NCBI RefSeq assembly: GCF_022682305.1
Contig: NZ_CP093528.1
Location: 1,749,501-1,813,500 of the forward strand
Direction of reading: 5' to 3'
Origin: Shinella zoogloeoides
GTDB lineage: Bacteria > Pseudomonadota > Alphaproteobacteria > Rhizobiales > Rhizobiaceae
DNA: 64,000 nucleotides
The notes under the pieces are model-generated. The model searched no databases. It saw nothing but the letters and a program-made list of their open reading frames with translations, and had not been told where the DNA came from. This document shows, piece by piece, positions 19,379 to 27,383 of the stretch. Position numbers and translations under genes: made by a program. Position 1 is the stretch's first letter, and each line of letters opens with the position of its first letter.

Positions 19379-22348
19379 ATGGCGATCTATCATCTTCACG
19401 TCAAGGTCATTGGCCGCAAGGCTGGGTCGAGCGCGGTGGCATCCGCCGCCTATCGCTCGGCCTCGCGGATGCGCGACGAGCGCATCAACCGTGTGCAGGA
19501 CTTCTCCAACAAGCGCGGCGTTGTCCATTCCGAAGTGCTGTTGCCGGAGAACGCGCCGGAGCAATGGTCCGACCGCGAACGGCTCTGGAACGATGTCGAG
19601 GCGTTCGAGGTGCGCAAGGACGCGCAGCTTGCCCGCGAGGTGGAGTTCGCCATTCCGCGCGAGATGACGCAGGCGCAGGGCATCGAGCTTGCCCGCGACT
19701 TCGCGCAGGCCGAATTTGTCGATCAGGGCATGATCGCCGATCTGAATGTGCATTGGGACATCGGCGAGGACGGGATGCCGAAGCCTCATGCCCATGTCAT
19801 GCTCACCATGCGCAGCGTGGACGAGAACGGTTTCGGGCAGAAGGTCCGCGACTGGAATCGGACAGAGATGGTCGAACGCTGGCGCGAGCGTTGGGCCGAG
19901 CATGTCAACGAGCGGCTTTCCGAACTCGACATAGACGCCCGCATCGACCATCGCAGCCTTGAGGCGCAGGGCATCGGGCTTGAGCCGCAAAGCCAGATCG
20001 GAGCACCGGCGCAGCGCATCGAGGGCAAAGGGATCGAGGCGGCAGATCGCGCCGACATGCACTGCGAGATTGCGCGGAACAATGGCGACAGGATCATCGC
20101 CGATCCTTCCATCGCGCTGGACGCGATCACGCACCAGCAATCGACCTTCACGCGCCGGGATATGGCGATGTTCGCGCATCGGCACAGCGACGGGATCGAC
20201 CAGTTCAACGAGGTCATGGGCGCGATGCGCGGTTCGCCCGATCTGGTCGAACTCGGGCAGGACGGACGCGGCGAAGATCGCTTCACGACCCGCGACATGA
20301 TCGAGGCCGAACAGCGGTTGCACCGCGCGGCGGAATTGATGGCCGAGAAGGAATTGCACGAGGTCAGCGACAGGGATAGAGAGGCAGCACTTGCACGAGC
20401 GGAACAGCGCGGCCTTGTCCTGTCCTGCGAACAGGCCGACGCGCTGGCGCACGTCACGGACGGTCGCGACCTTGGCATTGTCGTCGGCTATGCCGGAACG
20501 GGAAAGAGCGCCATGCTCGGCGTTGCGCGAGAGGCATGGGAGGCAGCGGGCTATGAGGTTCGCGGCGTTGCCCTGTCCGGCATCGCGGCGGAAAATCTGG
20601 AAGGCGGATCGGGCATCGCATCCCGAACCATAGCCAGTATGGAACATGGCTGGGAGAACGGCCGTGATATGCTGACTTCCCGCGATGTACTTGTCATAGA
20701 CGAGGCGGGCATGGTCGGCACGCGGCAGTTGGAGCGCGTCCTGTCCCACGCGGCGGAAGCTGGCGCAAAGGTTGTGCTGGTCGGCGATCCGCAGCAGTTG
20801 CAATCCATCGAGGCGGGCGCAGCGTTCCGTTCGATCCATGACCGTCACGGCGGCGTGGAAATCCACGAAGTGCGCCGCCAGCGCGAAGACTGGCTGCGGG
20901 ACGCCACCCGCGATCTGGCGACCGGCAGGACCGGCGATGCGATCAGCGCCTATGACCGTTACGACATGGTGCATGAGGCGCTGACCCGCGAGCAGGCGCG
21001 GGACGATCTGATAGACCGCTGGGACCGCGATCGGCAGGCATCCCCCGACAGCAGCCGCATCATCCTCACCCACACCAATGCCGAGGTGCGGGAACTCAAC
21101 GAAGCCGCCCGCGACCGGATGCGAGAAGCTGGCGATCTTGGCGAGGACGTGCGCGTCACGGTCGAGCGCGGGGAACGAAACTTCGCCGCCGGGGATCGCG
21201 TCATGTTCCTACAAAACGAGCGCGGCCTTGGCGTAAAGAACGGCACGCTCGGCACCGTCGAGCAGGTCAGCGCGCAGTCCATGAATGTGCAGACAGATGA
21301 TGGCCGGTCTATCGCGTTCGACCTGAAAGACTATGACCGCATCGACCACGGCTATGCGGCGACCATCCACAAGGCACAGGGCATGACGGTGGACCGGACG
21401 CATGTGCTGGCGACACCCGGCATGGATGCCCACGGCAGCTATGTCGCCCTGTCGCGGCATCGTGACGGCATGGACCTGCATTATGGCCGCGACGACTTTG
21501 CCAGCCAGGACAAGCTCATCAACACCCTGTCGCGCGACCGCGCCAAGGACATGGCGACTGACTATCAGCCCGCGCAGAGCTACGCCGAACGGCGCGGCAT
21601 TACATTGCCTGAGCGCGATGTCTCGGTTGAACAGGCGCGCGCGCCGAGCGCCGCCATCGACCGGATCGGCGACATCATCTTCGGCGTGCGCGAACTCCGC
21701 GACGGCGCAGAAGGGCCGGAAAGAGAGACGACCGGCAGGGGGATAAAGCAGGAGATCGAGGCGGTGGCGCGGGACGCCGGAATAGATTCGGAGGATGCCT
21801 TGCGCCACGCCCGCAGGATGGCGCTCATTCGCCATGCCCATGCCGTTGGCCAGGTCTTCAACGCCGAGGATGCCGGGAGCAAGGCAAGCCCCGCAAAATG
21901 GGAAGAACTGGTCGATTCCCGCAGGACATTCGATGCGGTGCGCCCCTATGGCTGGCAGGACGCGGAAGCGGCCTATGCCAAGGATGAGAGCCTTGCCCAT
22001 GAGGCGGGATCGGGCAAGGTCAATCGCGCCATCCGCGCCCTGCAACTCGAAACCGAGATTCGGACCAGCCCAGAACGCCGTGCGGATCGTTTCGTGGAAC
22101 GCTTTCAGGAACTCAAACAGTCCGGCGAGCGCCGATATGCGGCGGGCGACTATTCCGGCTACAGGTCGGCGCGCGCGGAGATGGGCAACATGGCGATGAG
22201 CCTCGAACGCGATCCGCAGATGGAATCCCTACTCGAAGGCCGAAAGAAGCAACTCGGCATCAGCATGGATTTCGACTCAGGGATGAGGCTCAGCCGACAA
22301 CTCGCCCTCAGTCACGGTCTCGGCAGGGGGCGGGGCATCGGATTGTAG
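19379..22348 (+). CDS. traA: Ti-type conjugative relaxase-helicase TraA
   Basis: A 989-aa protein. The N-terminal MobA/MobL relaxase domain starts MAIYHLHVKVIGRKAGSSAV; the metal site is PHAHVMLT with His137 and His139. A TraI/RecD-like helicase follows: Walker A GYAGTGKSAML (373-377), VLVIDEAGMVG (about 441), VLVGDPQQLQSIEAGAAF and the C-terminal YAATIHKAQGMTVDR. It nicks oriT and unwinds the transferred strand. It is somewhat shorter than plasmid TraA (about 1100 aa). Start at 19379 is the ATG that gives the conserved N-terminus; frames further upstream run through the oriT region. Confidence 0.93.
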   Translation: MAIYHLHVKVIGRKAGSSAVASAAYRSASRMRDERINRVQDFSNKRGVVHSEVLLPENAPEQWSDRERLWNDVEAFEVRKDAQLAREVEFAIPREMTQAQGIELARDFAQAEFVDQGMIADLNVHWDIGEDGMPKPHAHVMLTMRSVDENGFGQKVRDWNRTEMVERWRERWAEHVNERLSELDIDARIDHRSLEAQGIGLEPQSQIGAPAQRIEGKGIEAADRADMHCEIARNNGDRIIADPSIALDAITHQQSTFTRRDMAMFAHRHSDGIDQFNEVMGAMRGSPDLVELGQDGRGEDRFTTRDMIEAEQRLHRAAELMAEKELHEVSDRDREAALARAEQRGLVLSCEQADALAHVTDGRDLGIVVGYAGTGKSAMLGVAREAWEAAGYEVRGVALSGIAAENLEGGSGIASRTIASMEHGWENGRDMLTSRDVLVIDEAGMVGTRQLERVLSHAAEAGAKVVLVGDPQQLQSIEAGAAFRSIHDRHGGVEIHEVRRQREDWLRDATRDLATGRTGDAISAYDRYDMVHEALTREQARDDLIDRWDRDRQASPDSSRIILTHTNAEVRELNEAARDRMREAGDLGEDVRVTVERGERNFAAGDRVMFLQNERGLGVKNGTLGTVEQVSAQSMNVQTDDGRSIAFDLKDYDRIDHGYAATIHKAQGMTVDRTHVLATPGMDAHGSYVALSRHRDGMDLHYGRDDFASQDKLINTLSRDRAKDMATDYQPAQSYAERRGITLPERDVSVEQARAPSAAIDRIGDIIFGVRELRDGAEGPERETTGRGIKQEIEAVARDAGIDSEDALRHARRMALIRHAHAVGQVFNAEDAGSKASPAKWEELVDSRRTFDAVRPYGWQDAEAAYAKDESLAHEAGSGKVNRAIRALQLETEIRTSPERRADRFVERFQELKQSGERRYAAGDYSGYRSARAEMGNMAMSLERDPQMESLLEGRKKQLGISMDFDSGMRLSRQLALSHGLGRGRGIGL

Positions 22349-22428
22349 AGTGCGCCAAGAATAGTGCCACTCGACACTGAGGGCGCGATTGCCAGTCTTG
22401 TCCCCTTCGCGCGCAGCGCCAACGTATT

Positions 22429-23298
22429 TCAGCGCGAGGTCGCAGGCTTCTCTTTTTCCCGATACCGCGCAGCGCGCTTACCATTCATATCAAGGTAACG
22501 AATCTCGAAGGCACGCGATTCATGCACGACCTGACGCCAACTGCCGCATCCATATTTTGCAGGTAGCTGTTCTGGGAACCGCTCGGCAATCCACTTGCCA
22601 GCCTCCGTGATAGATGCCCACCCATCGACAGCCAATTCCTTAGCAGCTTCACGCAAGGCGCGCACGATGCCTGCGGCAAACCAATCCACCTTCCCGTCCG
22701 GAGCAATGCCATTGATGACCAAATCCCGAAACTCAGTCGAACGGACAAAGGCATCGGCCAGACGCCGACTTTGTTCCATATGTTCTGCCCACCCGCGAAG
22801 CTGTTCAAAGTGTTGGTCGATGCGGCTGTAGGCAGCGAGCAACGCCCCGTGAGCGCCACGGCATCCCTCCAAGCTCCAGAGGTCGTGCTCTTCGATGAAG
22901 TGGTGAACCAAGCTGTTCCGCAGCAGCACCAATTCTCTAAGTTCAGTTTCTGTCCGGGCGAAATCTATGTCGGATAGGCCCAACTGCATCCGAAAACTGA
23001 ACGAAGCCGTATCCTCAGATGAATCGATCGTGTCCTTGGGTGCGGTCTGATCGCCGTTGACGACAACATACGATCCGAGGAGATCGCCGATCAGTGTGCC
23101 GAGTGTTTTGCGCGCGGTCTCCGTTACGCGCGCCGCTCGAATCGCCTCCAGCGCGTGAGGCGGTCCCGAGATTTCGTGATGTGCCACGATTGCCTTGATA
23201 AGGCGTTCGTACTGTTGCAGTCGCAGCAAGCATCGACCCAGCAATCTCTGTACTTCACGCTGAATCGTTTGCAGCGCATCGTCCGATAATGTTGTCAT
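22429..23298 (-). CDS. OST-HTH/LOTUS-domain protein with HEPN-like N-terminal region
   Basis: A 289-aa protein. The C-terminal region (about 215-280) reads AVDGWASITEAGKWIAERF, then YGCGSWRQVVHESRAFEI, a LOTUS/OST-HTH RNA-binding winged helix. The helical N-terminal part contains LVLLRNSLVHHFIEEHDL, where R127-N128-x3-H132 fits the R-x4-6-H signature of HEPN ribonucleases; this second assignment is mine and only motif-based. GC is about 50% in sampled lines, lower than traA and the recombinase, so it looks like recently acquired cargo. It stands alone, convergent with traA. Start at 23298 (MTTLSDDAL) is preferred over an upstream in-frame ATG that adds a basic tail. Confidence 0.7.
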   Translation of the reverse strand: MTTLSDDALQTIQREVQRLLGRCLLRLQQYERLIKAIVAHHEISGPPHALEAIRAARVTETARKTLGTLIGDLLGSYVVVNGDQTAPKDTIDSSEDTASFSFRMQLGLSDIDFARTETELRELVLLRNSLVHHFIEEHDLWSLEGCRGAHGALLAAYSRIDQHFEQLRGWAEHMEQSRRLADAFVRSTEFRDLVINGIAPDGKVDWFAAGIVRALREAAKELAVDGWASITEAGKWIAERFPEQLPAKYGCGSWRQVVHESRAFEIRYLDMNGKRAARYREKEKPATSR

Positions 23299-23619
23299 CG
23301 CGCCGCTCGCCCTCTGCTTTACGCGCCTCACTCATCCATATACAGCGCCAGTATCTGCTGGGCGCAAAGCTGCAAAGACCGCGTAGGTGCGAACTCGGCA
23401 TCAGTCTCGAATCAGGCCGTAGTCTTGGCCGCAGACTCTCCGTCACACGCGGCATTGACCTGGGCAGAGGCCGAGGTTTCAGCCTGTATGGTTTTCCTTT
23501 TTACCGCCGTTTCTACGCTACAGCACTACGAACGGTAAATATCTGTTGCGCAATGACAATTCGTTGCTCTGTCTGGTCTCTGCAATCGTCAAAAACAGCC
23601 AGCAGGAGGCAGCGCAATC
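23299..23619. promoter_or_regulatory. Divergent intergenic region between LOTUS gene and alpA
   Basis: 321 bp without a convincing gene. It must hold the promoters of both flanking genes. I see an inverted repeat TTACCG / CGGTAA (23501-23506 and 23533-23538) and a good ribosome-binding site (AGGAGG) just before alpA. No other clear signal was found. Confidence 0.4.
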
Positions 23620-23847
23620 ATGCGTCAACCAGACCGTATCATCCGCTTTAACACCGTCCGCGCTCGCACGGGTCTGTCGCGGTCCACCATCTATCGCAAG
23701 ATCGCCGAAGGCACGTTCCCGGCCCAACTGAAGATCAGCACCAACGGCGCTGGATGGCGAGAATCCGACATCAACCGCTGGATTGCCGATCCCGCCGGGT
23801 GGCGGCAACGCTCGCGTAACGAGTTCGACTTCCTCGATGACTATTGA
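23620..23847 (+). CDS. AlpA family transcriptional regulator / excisionase-like protein
   Basis: A 75-aa MerR-like winged-helix protein: IIRFNTVRARTGLSRSTIYRK is the DNA-binding helix pair and GWRESDINRWI the family's C-terminal motif. AlpA proteins activate integrase or excision genes in prophages and integrative elements, and in rhizobial elements they are usually close to the integrase. An AGGAGG site lies 10 bp before the ATG. The next gene overlaps its end by 11 bp. Confidence 0.9.
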   Translation: MRQPDRIIRFNTVRARTGLSRSTIYRKIAEGTFPAQLKISTNGAGWRESDINRWIADPAGWRQRSRNEFDFLDDY

Positions 23848-24094
23848 CCGCAGGGACGACGACAAGCCGGAGACAACCCGGCACGCCAAACGACCGCCCA
23901 CGGCGTCGGAGCAGCTTGAGGAATTGCTGGGTTATCCGTGGCCATTCCCTGGCAGGCCGCCCAAGCACGACCTCAGCACATGGACCGTCACCGACGACTG
24001 GCCCGATCCCGTTCCGGTCACGGAAGCTGAAATCGAGGTGTTCGAGCGATGGTTCGGCGACCTGTTCGATGAATTGTTTGGCTCCGGCTCCTGA
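23837..24094 (+). CDS. Small hypothetical protein of the element, overlapping alpA
   Basis: An 85-aa acidic protein starting MTIDRRDDDKPETTRHAKR, with a proline-rich middle (LLGYPWPFPGRPPKHDL) and an acidic C-terminal helix (FERWFGDLFDELFGSGS). It overlaps the alpA 3' end by 11 bp, implying coupled translation. I do not recognise a family. Its place beside an AlpA regulator suggests a role in element maintenance, but that is only context. Confidence 0.6.
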   Translation: MTIDRRDDDKPETTRHAKRPPTASEQLEELLGYPWPFPGRPPKHDLSTWTVTDDWPDPVPVTEAEIEVFERWFGDLFDELFGSGS

Positions 24095-24157
24095 GCCATT
24101 TCCCCATTGCAATATGGGTTATAGGGTGGTACATATGCCCAATATCGGAGTAAACTT
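24095..24157. promoter_or_regulatory. Promoter/operator region of the second higBA pair
   Basis: The 63-bp gap is AT-richer than its surroundings and contains the inverted repeat CCCAT-TGCAAT-ATGGG (24103-24118) and a second related half-site (TATGCCCAATAT) nearer the gene. This suits autoregulation by the HigA-type antitoxin. A CGGAG ribosome-binding site precedes the GTG start. Confidence 0.4.
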
Positions 24158-24454
24158 GTGATCGTAGGCTTTCGGGACGGCTGGCTTCGGGCTTTCTTTG
24201 TGGATGATGTTCGTTCCCGCAACATCCCATCCGATCTTGAAGCCCGCTTGTTCCGCAAGCTCCAGATGATTGACGACGCCGTGACCGATCAGGACTTGCG
24301 CGTGCCGCCTAGCAATCACTTCGAGAAGCTGCGCGGCAATCTCGCAGGTTTCCATTCGATCCGCGTCAACCAGCAATGGCGGTTGATCTTCCGCTGGGAT
24401 GGTGAACGCGGCGAGGCGGACGGGATTTATCTGGACGATCACAGCTACCGATGA
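24158..24454 (+). CDS. higB: HigB/RelE family toxin
   Basis: A 98-aa canonical HigB with the family strings FFVDDVRSRNIPSDLEARLF, LRVPPSNHFEKLRGNLAG and HSIRVNQQWRLIFRW. HigB cuts ribosome-bound mRNA. The start is GTG, downstream of a CGGAG site. The partner antitoxin follows 13 bp later. Close to the recombinase, it could act as an addiction module stabilising the integrated element. Confidence 0.92.
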   Translation: MIVGFRDGWLRAFFVDDVRSRNIPSDLEARLFRKLQMIDDAVTDQDLRVPPSNHFEKLRGNLAGFHSIRVNQQWRLIFRWDGERGEADGIYLDDHSYR

Positions 24455-24467
24455 AAGCGAGGCAACC

Positions 24468-24776
24468 ATGCTGACCACCAAGCGCAAGCCGGCGACTGTC
24501 GGCGAGATACTGACCGAAGAATTCATGCAGCCGATGGGGCTGACACAGGGCGCGCTCGCCGAGGCGATGGGCGTCCAGCGCAAGCACGTCAACGAACTAT
24601 GCGGCAACCGCAGGAACGTGACGGCGGCGACGGCGCTGATCCTCGCCCGCGTGTTCGGCACCAGCCCGGACTTCTGGCTCAACGTGCAGCGGCGCAGCGA
24701 TCTTTGGGAGGTGATGAACACGCCCAAGGAGCGCGAGCGGGTTGAGCGCGCGCGCCCGTTACAGAACGCCGCCTGA
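24468..24776 (+). CDS. higA: HigA family antitoxin
   Basis: A 102-aa XRE-type protein: ATVGEILTEEFMQPMGLTQG, then the helix-turn-helix LAEAMGVQRKHVNELCGNRR and FGTSPDFWLNVQRRSDLWEV, all typical of HigA. It neutralises the preceding HigB and usually represses the pair. ATG 24468 is preferred over a longer frame because it starts at the family N-terminus. Confidence 0.93.
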   Translation: MLTTKRKPATVGEILTEEFMQPMGLTQGALAEAMGVQRKHVNELCGNRRNVTAATALILARVFGTSPDFWLNVQRRSDLWEVMNTPKERERVERARPLQNAA

Positions 24777-24834
24777 GCGCGGCCAGCGGTCCACCAGTTT
24801 GGGCCGAGTCAAGGTTTGAGAAGGAGACATTGCC

Positions 24835-26457
24835 ATGACCGTGCCGCTGCGCGCTGCCCTTTACCTGCGCGTCTCGACGGCGCGGCAGGCCGAGCATGAC
24901 GTTTCCATTCCCGATCAGAAGCGGCAGGGCGAAGCCTATTGCGAGTCCCGCAACCTGCAACTGGTCGAAACCTTCATCGAACCCGGCGCATCGGCCACCA
25001 ACGACCGCCGCCCCGAGTTCCAGCGCATGATCGAGGCCGGGACCAGCAAGCCCGCGCCCTTCGATGTGGTCGTGGTCCATTCGTTCAGCCGCTTCTTCCG
25101 CGATCACTTCGAGCTTGAGTTCTACGTCCGTAAGCTGGCGAAGAATGGTGTGAAGCTGGTTTCGATCACACAGGAAATGGGGGATGACCCCATGCACGTC
25201 ATGATGCGGCAGATCATGGCGCTGTTCGATGAATATCAGTCAAAGGAAAACGCCAAGCACGTCATGCGGGCCTTGAAGGAGAACGCGCGGCAAGGCTTCT
25301 GGAACGGCTCGCTTCCTCCTATCGGCTATCGCACCGTCGCCGCCGAGCAGCGCGGCGCGAAGACCAAGAAAAAGCTGGAGATCGACCCGCTCCACGCCGA
25401 CACGGTGCGGCTGATCTATCGTCTCGCCTTGGAAGGCGACGGCACCACCGGCCAGATGGGCGTCAAGAATATCGTCTCCTATCTCAACAGCCGCCGCATC
25501 TTCACCCGAGACGGCGGGCGCTGGGGCATCGGGCAGGTTCACCGTATCCTGACCCGCCGCACCTATATGGGCGAGCATGAGTTCAACAAGCGCAGCAAGA
25601 CCAAGGAATTGAAGCCGGTCAGTGAGATCGTGACGGTTCCGGTCCCGCCGATCATCGACAGCGAAACCTTCGACGCGGTTCAGAAGCTGCTCAAGGCTCG
25701 TAATCCCAAGGTCATGCCCGCCCGCGTCATCAGCGGCCCAACCATGCTGACCGGCCTGATCCATTGCGCCAAGTGCGGTGGAGCCATGACCATCCGCACC
25801 GGCAAGGGCGGGCGCTACCGCTACTATTCCTGCTCCATGAAGGCACGGCAGGGACCGACCGCCTGCGAGGGCATGGCCGTGCCGATGGAGAAGCTGGACG
25901 ATCTGGTTGCCGACCACCTTGAGCAGCAACTACTCCAGCCCGAGCGGCTGGAAACCGTCCTTGCCGCCGCGCTCGACCGCAGGGAGGAACACGCTGAGCG
26001 CCGCCGCGAACATATCGCCGAGTTGAACAAGCGCGCCACAGAATCGGAACTGCGCCTCAAGCGGCTCTATGACGCTATCGAGGCGGGCATTGCCGATCTG
26101 GACGACCCGGCGCTGAAAGACCGCATCGACGGCCTCAAGGCCATCCGCGATCAGGCCAAGGCCGACGCCGACCGGGCGCAGGCCATGCTCCAGAACACAG
26201 GACAGAAGGCGGTAACGCCGCAGATGCTGCGCAAGTTCGCCGCAACCGCCCGCGAGCGTATCCGGCTGGAAGGCGGCGGCTATCGCCGCGACCACCTGCG
26301 CGCGCTCGCCCAGCGTGTCGAGGTCGCCGAGGGCGAGGTTCGCATCATGGGATCGAAGTCCCGGCTGCTACACACGCTTGTGGCGGGAAGCGGCGTAAAC
26401 TCAGTGCCCACTCAGGGACTGAAGTGGCGGAAGAGGTGGGATTCGAACCCACGGTAG
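24835..26457 (+). CDS. Large serine recombinase (integrase of the element)
   Basis: A 540-aa site-specific recombinase. The resolvase-type catalytic domain begins AALYLRVSTARQ with the nucleophile Ser14 and continues with VVVHSFSRFFRD. A Recombinase domain (GYRTVAAEQ to RILTRRTYMGEHEFNKRSK), a zinc ribbon (LIHCAKCGGAM and YYSCSMK, with a later Cys) and a coiled coil (about 380-450) follow. A good ribosome-binding site (AAGGAGA) precedes the ATG. The last ten codons, ending KRWDSNPR, read antisense through the tRNA-Ser gene, so the C-terminus is set by the integration site. It should catalyse integration at and excision from the tRNA end. Confidence 0.93.
   Translation: MTVPLRAALYLRVSTARQAEHDVSIPDQKRQGEAYCESRNLQLVETFIEPGASATNDRRPEFQRMIEAGTSKPAPFDVVVVHSFSRFFRDHFELEFYVRKLAKNGVKLVSITQEMGDDPMHVMMRQIMALFDEYQSKENAKHVMRALKENARQGFWNGSLPPIGYRTVAAEQRGAKTKKKLEIDPLHADTVRLIYRLALEGDGTTGQMGVKNIVSYLNSRRIFTRDGGRWGIGQVHRILTRRTYMGEHEFNKRSKTKELKPVSEIVTVPVPPIIDSETFDAVQKLLKARNPKVMPARVISGPTMLTGLIHCAKCGGAMTIRTGKGGRYRYYSCSMKARQGPTACEGMAVPMEKLDDLVADHLEQQLLQPERLETVLAAALDRREEHAERRREHIAELNKRATESELRLKRLYDAIEAGIADLDDPALKDRIDGLKAIRDQAKADADRAQAMLQNTGQKAVTPQMLRKFAATARERIRLEGGGYRRDHLRALAQRVEVAEGEVRIMGSKSRLLHTLVAGSGVNSVPTQGLKWRKRWDSNPR
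26425..26430. other. Candidate attR core (TGGCGG) at the tRNA-Ser 3' end
   Basis: Plus-strand TGGCGG is the CCGCCA 3' end of the tRNA. It is the point where the recombinase gene enters the tRNA, and it matches the 6-bp candidate attL at 6411-6416. The crossover could also lie a few bases deeper in the tRNA. Confidence 0.4.
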
Positions 26458-26514
26458 ACTCTCGCCTACGCCGGTTTTCAAGACCGGTGCCTTAAACCGC
26501 TCGGCCACTCTTCC
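26425..26514 (-). tRNA. tRNA-Ser (anticodon UGA)
   Basis: A 90-nt class II tRNA with encoded CCA. The 5' acceptor GGAAGAG pairs with the 3' CTCTTCC. The anticodon loop is CTTGAAA within the CCGGT/ACCGG stem, giving UGA, which reads UCN serine codons. A long variable arm (CGTAGGCGAGAGTCTACC region) and a T loop GGTTCGAATCC are present. It is the attachment site of the mobile element, whose recombinase gene overlaps its 3' end. Confidence 0.96.
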
Positions 26515-26639
26515 ATCCGATTGATTTGGTAGAGAAATCCACTTTCAGTTGATTTCTGGAAAACGGAGTTTGCTACCGCTTTGCTACCCAATCACTCGAC
26601 GGCTGGCTTTTTAACAGCTTTGATTGCCACGTCAACGTG

Positions 26640-26683
26640 CTCCGCACCACGCAACAGCCCGCCGATTGCAGCGGGCTGCGGAG
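26640..26683 (-). terminator. Hairpin downstream of uspA
   Basis: Nested inverted repeats CTCCGCA/TGCGGAG (26640-26646, 26677-26683) and CAGCCCGC/GCGGGCTG (26655-26662, 26671-26678) start 6 bp after the uspA stop. No T-tract follows, so intrinsic termination is uncertain. Confidence 0.5.
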
Positions 26684-26688
26684 CCTTC

Positions 26689-27138
26689 CTATCGAACGAT
26701 GAGAACGGGAACCTTGGCGTTCTCCGCAACCTCGGCGGTCTGGCTGCCCAGCATCACGCGGGACATTCCGGTCCGCCCATGGGATGCCATGACGATCAGG
26801 GTGCAGCCCTTCTCCTCGGCGACCTTCAGGATCGCGCCGGCGACCAGCTTGCGCGGAACGTGAATCGTTTCGATCGGAACGCCGAGTTCCTCCGCCCTTG
26901 CCCTGATCGGCTCCAGGATTTTCTCTGCGATTAGCCCCTGCGCCTTGTCGAAGGCCTCGACCTCGGCCTCGCCGGGCGACCAGAGATCGAAGGCATAGGC
27001 GAACTGTCCGCCGAGCGCCTCGGTGACCGTCACCGCCGTGACCTTGCTTCCATGTTTACACGCGAGCTCCAGGCCATGCTCCACGCCTGCCCGGGCGAAT
27101 TCCGATCCGTCGCTGGAAACGAGAATGTGATCATACAT
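26689..27138 (-). CDS. Universal stress protein family protein
   Basis: A 149-aa single UspA domain: MYDHILVSSDGSEFARAGVE at the start, and the nucleotide-binding motif MASHGRTGMSRVMLGSQTAE (G-x2-G-x9-G-S pattern), so it probably binds ATP, ending VPVLIVR. Cytoplasmic. It stands alone between the tRNA-Ser gene and the lpxB end. The 245 bp upstream (27139-27383) hold its promoter region; I see no gene there. Confidence 0.93.
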   Translation of the reverse strand: MYDHILVSSDGSEFARAGVEHGLELACKHGSKVTAVTVTEALGGQFAYAFDLWSPGEAEVEAFDKAQGLIAEKILEPIRARAEELGVPIETIHVPRKLVAGAILKVAEEKGCTLIVMASHGRTGMSRVMLGSQTAEVAENAKVPVLIVR

Positions 27139-27383
27139 GGCGGTCCCTTTGCTTCTGCCGTTTCATAAGCCATCATCTCTATCCAAGGCCGGCGAAACAC
27201 GCGTTGTCACAGGTCAAACGGGCAATTGTCGCCGAAATTGCTTCTTGTGCACCAGTGCCCTTGTTTGGGACACAATGGCCCCCTATATCACCGTCATCGG
27301 CATTGCTGATGAGCGCTGGAAAGTTTCTGCCGCTCGCAATCGCCGACCATCACTGGATGCTCTTGACCACGGATGTACTGGCA

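Larger units (their letters stand above)
6411..26430. mobile_element. Integrative mobilizable element carrying defence genes, at tRNA-Ser(UGA)
   Basis: About 20 kb between core genes, ending inside a tRNA-Ser gene. The recombinase gene is at the tRNA end, as usual for integrative elements. Transfer genes are limited to traA, traC, traD and an oriT-like site; no coupling protein VirD4/TraG or mating-pore genes are visible, so it should be mobilizable rather than self-transmissible. Cargo is two HigBA pairs, a five-gene defence-like operon and a LOTUS-domain gene. The right end is well supported; the left end (6411) is inferred from a 6-bp match and could lie anywhere in about 6399-6430. Confidence 0.75.

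Noticed and set aside
19200..22348. Complete integrative conjugative element
   Set aside because: No VirB/TrbB-type mating-pore or VirD4-type coupling genes were found in the 20 kb, so mobilizable is the better description.
26570..26660. Minus-strand frame ending VAIKAVKKPAVE, resembling a possible integrase remnant beside tRNA-Ser
   Set aside because: Too short and overlaps the uspA terminator hairpin; no integrase motif can be seen.
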